NCBI RefSeq assembly: GCF_017352095.1
Contig: NZ_CP071463.1
Span: 992,001-1,056,000, forward strand
DNA: 64,000 nt
Source of the DNA: Natrinema longum
Lineage (GTDB): Archaea > Halobacteriota > Halobacteria > Halobacteriales > Natrialbaceae
Direction: 5' to 3'
Each line of letters starts with the position of its first letter. Position 1 is the stretch's first letter. Shown here piece by piece: positions 61,680 through 64,000 of the stretch. A program made the position numbers and the translations under genes. The notes below the pieces were generated by a model. The model was not told where the DNA came from. It saw only the letters and a program-made list of their open reading frames with translations, and did no database searches.

Positions 61680-64000
61680 ATGGATTTCGACCCACTCGAA
61701 CTCGCGAACTCGATGCGCGAATCGTACGCTGAACACTACGCCGGCTCCCAGCCACAGCGAGCCGTCAAGAACCTCGTCTCGCGGTACCACGACGGGTCTG
61801 GCGAGTCACTGGAGGACGACCTTCCTGAGTTCATCCGGACGAAGGGACCCTACCTCCAGGTGCTGGATCTTCCACGGATGAGCGACACCTCTTGGGAGAC
61901 GTTCGCCAGCAACCACGGCCTCCACGACGATGTCACCGAAACGTTCTCTGAGGCCGGGTTCCGATCGCTGTATGAATTTCAGGAGTCAGCGGTCGAATCG
62001 GTTCTTGAGGACCACCACACGCTCCTGACCGCAAGTACGGGTCGGGGAAAGACCGAGGGATGGCTCATCCCCATCCTCCAGTTCATTACTGAAGCAAAAG
62101 CGGGCCAGCACGACGACCATCCACCGGACAGTGTCAAGTGCGTCCTCACATACCCGACAAAAGCACTCGCACAGGACCAGTTGAAACGATTAATCGATTA
62201 CCTCTTCACGCTCAACCGGGATCGATCGCCGGACGAGCAAGTAACCGTCGGTATCTACGACGGAGACACTAAGCGTCGCGACCCCGACGAACTCGCGTAC
62301 CTCCAGACCACGTTCCAATACTTCGACTGCCCGTGCGACGAGTGTGATTCGTCGCTGACGGTTAGGCAGCGTGACGACGACTCGTTCGTCGTCGAACCGA
62401 TGGTGGAACACGAGGACGACCTCACGTTCGATTTCATCAAGGTCACTCGTGACGCCATCGTCGAATCGCCAGCGGACATCCTGTTGACGAACCCGGACAC
62501 GATCAACTACAGGCTCTTCAACGTCAACGGTGACGAGGAACAGCAGCGCTTCGTCGCCGAGCCGAAATACTTCGTGTTCGATGAGATCCACGAGTATTCC
62601 GAACTCTTCGGTTCGTTCACGTCGACGCTCATGCGCCGGTATATTCGAGAGCGGCAGGAACTCAACGGGTACGAGAGTGAGGCAGACGACGATCTCACCA
62701 TCGTCGGTGCGTCGGCGACCGTGGAGAACAAACGGACGGTCTTCCAGCGCATCAATCCATTCGTCGACCCTGACATCGAAGTTGTCGAAGAAGACGAGCG
62801 TACCCTCGACGCACCGTTCCCCGTCGACATCCCCGACGAATTTGTTTCGGCAGAAATGAGCGAAGAGGATCTACGTGCCGGGGACACCGATGCCGCGAGG
62901 CAAGCACTTGACGCCGCTGCCGTAGAGGACGGTAGTGAGGACGTTGATGATGCGCTCTACGAACATTTAGTCGAGGACGAAGGCGGGCCCCTTGAGTTCG
63001 TCCGCGGGATCTACGCGGCGCTTCGTGAGACCCCACTTCGGCCAGTCGGTCTTCGGGACCGCCTGATCGACGAGACTGGGCTTTCCGAGTCCCAGGCGGA
63101 GACAGTCGTAGCGAACTTCATGACTATCGGCGAGGTGTCGGGTATTCTCGAGCGCCGCGCACACTTGTTCAGTTGGCCGCTCGACGGTTACTATACGTGT
63201 ATTAACTGCGGGACTGTCTACGACACCCCGCAGTCGTCCTGTACTGAGTGCGACCACCACTTCGTAACGAAACTCTCACTATGCAACGAGTGTGGTGAAG
63301 AGTCGCTTGAATCGTGGTTCTGCCCGAACTGTGAGCGTCTCGCACCTCATACCGTCACGTCGGAAGAGGGCCGTTTCGAGTATTTCCAACGAAGAGAATG
63401 TCAGTGTGAAACCGTCGACGGCGAAACACCGGAGATGGTTCGGATTTACTGGCGACCGTACTACGAGTGTACGGACTGTGGCGAGCGTCAGAAGATTGAC
63501 CACCAGCATGACTGTCCCGACTGCGACGCCGCGATGGTCCTCGACGATTCGATGGAGAAGCACGTCTGCACCAACCCAGACTGTGACGGCGAACTCACGG
63601 TTGAGGAAGCACGGGAACCCGAATGTCATTCCTGCCATTCCACTGCGTTAGAGCCGCTTGCAGACGAGGATGTTCAGTATTGCACCGAGTGTGGAGAAGT
63701 CTACGAAGATCCGGAGGGTCAGGAGTGCACTACGGACGACTGTGACGGCGAGCTCACGCCCAAACGGTTCCTCGGATGGACGTGCAGCGACCCCGGGTGC
63801 GACGAAGTGTATTTCGGTAATCCACCCGCATCGTGCAGCTGCAATAAACGGAAACTCGTTCGATCCGCGCTGTTCGACATCAACATGGTCGACGAGTGTC
63901 AGTCCTGCGGGCACGAGTTCCTTCCTAACGGCCCACACAACTGCAACTGCGACGATCCCGAGATTAGCCGCCGGGCGAAGGGCTACGGGAACTTTCGGAT
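61680..64000 (+). CDS. Defence-like operon gene F, paralogous giant helicase (partial, 3' end off the right edge)
   Basis: At least 773 aa from ATG 61680, 26 bp after gene E. It repeats gene E's plan: DFDPLELANSMRESYAEHYA at the start, Q motif YEFQESA, motif I STGRGKT (119-125), YPTKALAQDQLKRL, motif II DEIH (301-304), GASATVEN, and a zinc-knuckle region at about 506-757 (CINCGTVYDTPQSSCTEC; CQSCGHEFLPNGPHNCNC). Motif and array positions match gene E within about 10 residues, so it arose by duplication. The second helicase lobe and DUF1998 part lie beyond the window. It has its own intact catalytic motifs so far. Confidence 0.85.
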   Translation, partial: MDFDPLELANSMRESYAEHYAGSQPQRAVKNLVSRYHDGSGESLEDDLPEFIRTKGPYLQVLDLPRMSDTSWETFASNHGLHDDVTETFSEAGFRSLYEFQESAVESVLEDHHTLLTASTGRGKTEGWLIPILQFITEAKAGQHDDHPPDSVKCVLTYPTKALAQDQLKRLIDYLFTLNRDRSPDEQVTVGIYDGDTKRRDPDELAYLQTTFQYFDCPCDECDSSLTVRQRDDDSFVVEPMVEHEDDLTFDFIKVTRDAIVESPADILLTNPDTINYRLFNVNGDEEQQRFVAEPKYFVFDEIHEYSELFGSFTSTLMRRYIRERQELNGYESEADDDLTIVGASATVENKRTVFQRINPFVDPDIEVVEEDERTLDAPFPVDIPDEFVSAEMSEEDLRAGDTDAARQALDAAAVEDGSEDVDDALYEHLVEDEGGPLEFVRGIYAALRETPLRPVGLRDRLIDETGLSESQAETVVANFMTIGEVSGILERRAHLFSWPLDGYYTCINCGTVYDTPQSSCTECDHHFVTKLSLCNECGEESLESWFCPNCERLAPHTVTSEEGRFEYFQRRECQCETVDGETPEMVRIYWRPYYECTDCGERQKIDHQHDCPDCDAAMVLDDSMEKHVCTNPDCDGELTVEEAREPECHSCHSTALEPLADEDVQYCTECGEVYEDPEGQECTTDDCDGELTPKRFLGWTCSDPGCDEVYFGNPPASCSCNKRKLVRSALFDINMVDECQSCGHEFLPNGPHNCNCDDPEISRRAKGYGNFR

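Larger units (their letters stand above)
44548..64000. mobile_element. Integrated genomic island carrying a defence-like operon (right end outside window)
   Basis: Bounded on the left by the broken beta-CASP gene. From here the DNA turns AT-richer with different codon use (clearest at 44.6-46.1 and 48.5-50.4 kb). It contains a tyrosine recombinase with accessory genes, a phage-type repressor, a CARF regulator, and a six-gene ATPase/helicase operon. No tRNA gene lies at the joint. The right attachment site is not in the window, so the island is longer than 19.4 kb. The exact boundary within about 20 bp is uncertain. Confidence 0.75.

Noticed and set aside
60574-61755. 393-codon minus-strand frame opposite helicase E
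   Set aside because: It is antisense to conserved helicase and DUF1998 motifs, with no domain of its own.

Overview
The window is a chromosomal segment of a halophilic archaeon, probably a Natrinema/Haloterrigena-like member of the Natrialbales. The evidence is very high GC with GC-rich third codon positions, acidic proteins, leaderless promoters with TATA elements about 25-30 nt before the start codon, and archaeal or haloarchaeal families: Dna2-like nuclease-helicase, GGGP synthase, LSm/L37e, pantoate kinase plus phosphopantothenate synthetase, and a split Mrp antiporter. Everything rests on reading the sequence; no database search was run.

Positions 1-44,583 are core-type chromosome. 1-12.8 kb holds mostly minus-strand information-processing and housekeeping genes: a J-domain membrane protein cut by the window edge, DinB, a TFS paralogue, a KaiC-like protein, a beta-RFAP synthase-like GHMP protein, RNase HI, a lone E2 acyltransferase domain and Dna2. 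12.9-26.9 kb holds small membrane proteins, AspRS, sirtuin, GGGP synthase, a threonine-synthase-like protein without its PLP lysine, LSm-L37e, the archaeal CoA pair PoK/PPS, a MaoC hydratase and a catalytically degraded tyrosine-recombinase homologue. 27-35.5 kb is one long minus-strand Mrp-type Na+/H+ antiporter operon (E-F-G-DUF4040-B-C-D-D-D) joined by stop/start overlaps. 35.7-38.5 kb carries cbtB-cbtA-ferredoxin and small proteins. 38.5-43.4 kb looks like an amino-acid (probably lysine-type) catabolic cluster: APC permease, class-III aminotransferase, glutaryl-CoA dehydrogenase and an Lrp regulator, with palindromic operator-like DNA in the divergent promoter.

At about 44,550 a beta-CASP metallo-beta-lactamase gene breaks off in mid-domain and the base composition changes. 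This is the left end of an integrated island that runs past the right edge of the window. Its entry module (46.1-48.5 kb, minus strand) has a tyrosine recombinase, a separate recombinase core-binding-domain protein, an RHH/HTH-like protein and a small protein, followed by a phage-repressor-like wHTH gene.

From 49.3 kb comes the most interesting part. A Csa3-like CARF-HTH regulator faces away from a plus-strand operon of at least six genes: 288 aa, 309 aa, a 1025-aa P-loop ATPase, a 278-aa coiled-coil protein, and two tandem paralogous giant DEAD/DEAH-type helicases (1842 aa, and one cut at 64,000). The first helicase ends in a DUF1998-like Cys cluster, and both carry large zinc-knuckle arrays between the helicase lobes. 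No CRISPR array or cas effector gene is present. The order small protein-ATPase-coiled coil-large helicase recalls the restriction arms of modification-dependent systems (Dpd G-H-I-J, haloarchaeal Pbe). The duplicated helicase and the CARF regulator make it a candidate new or variant antiviral system.
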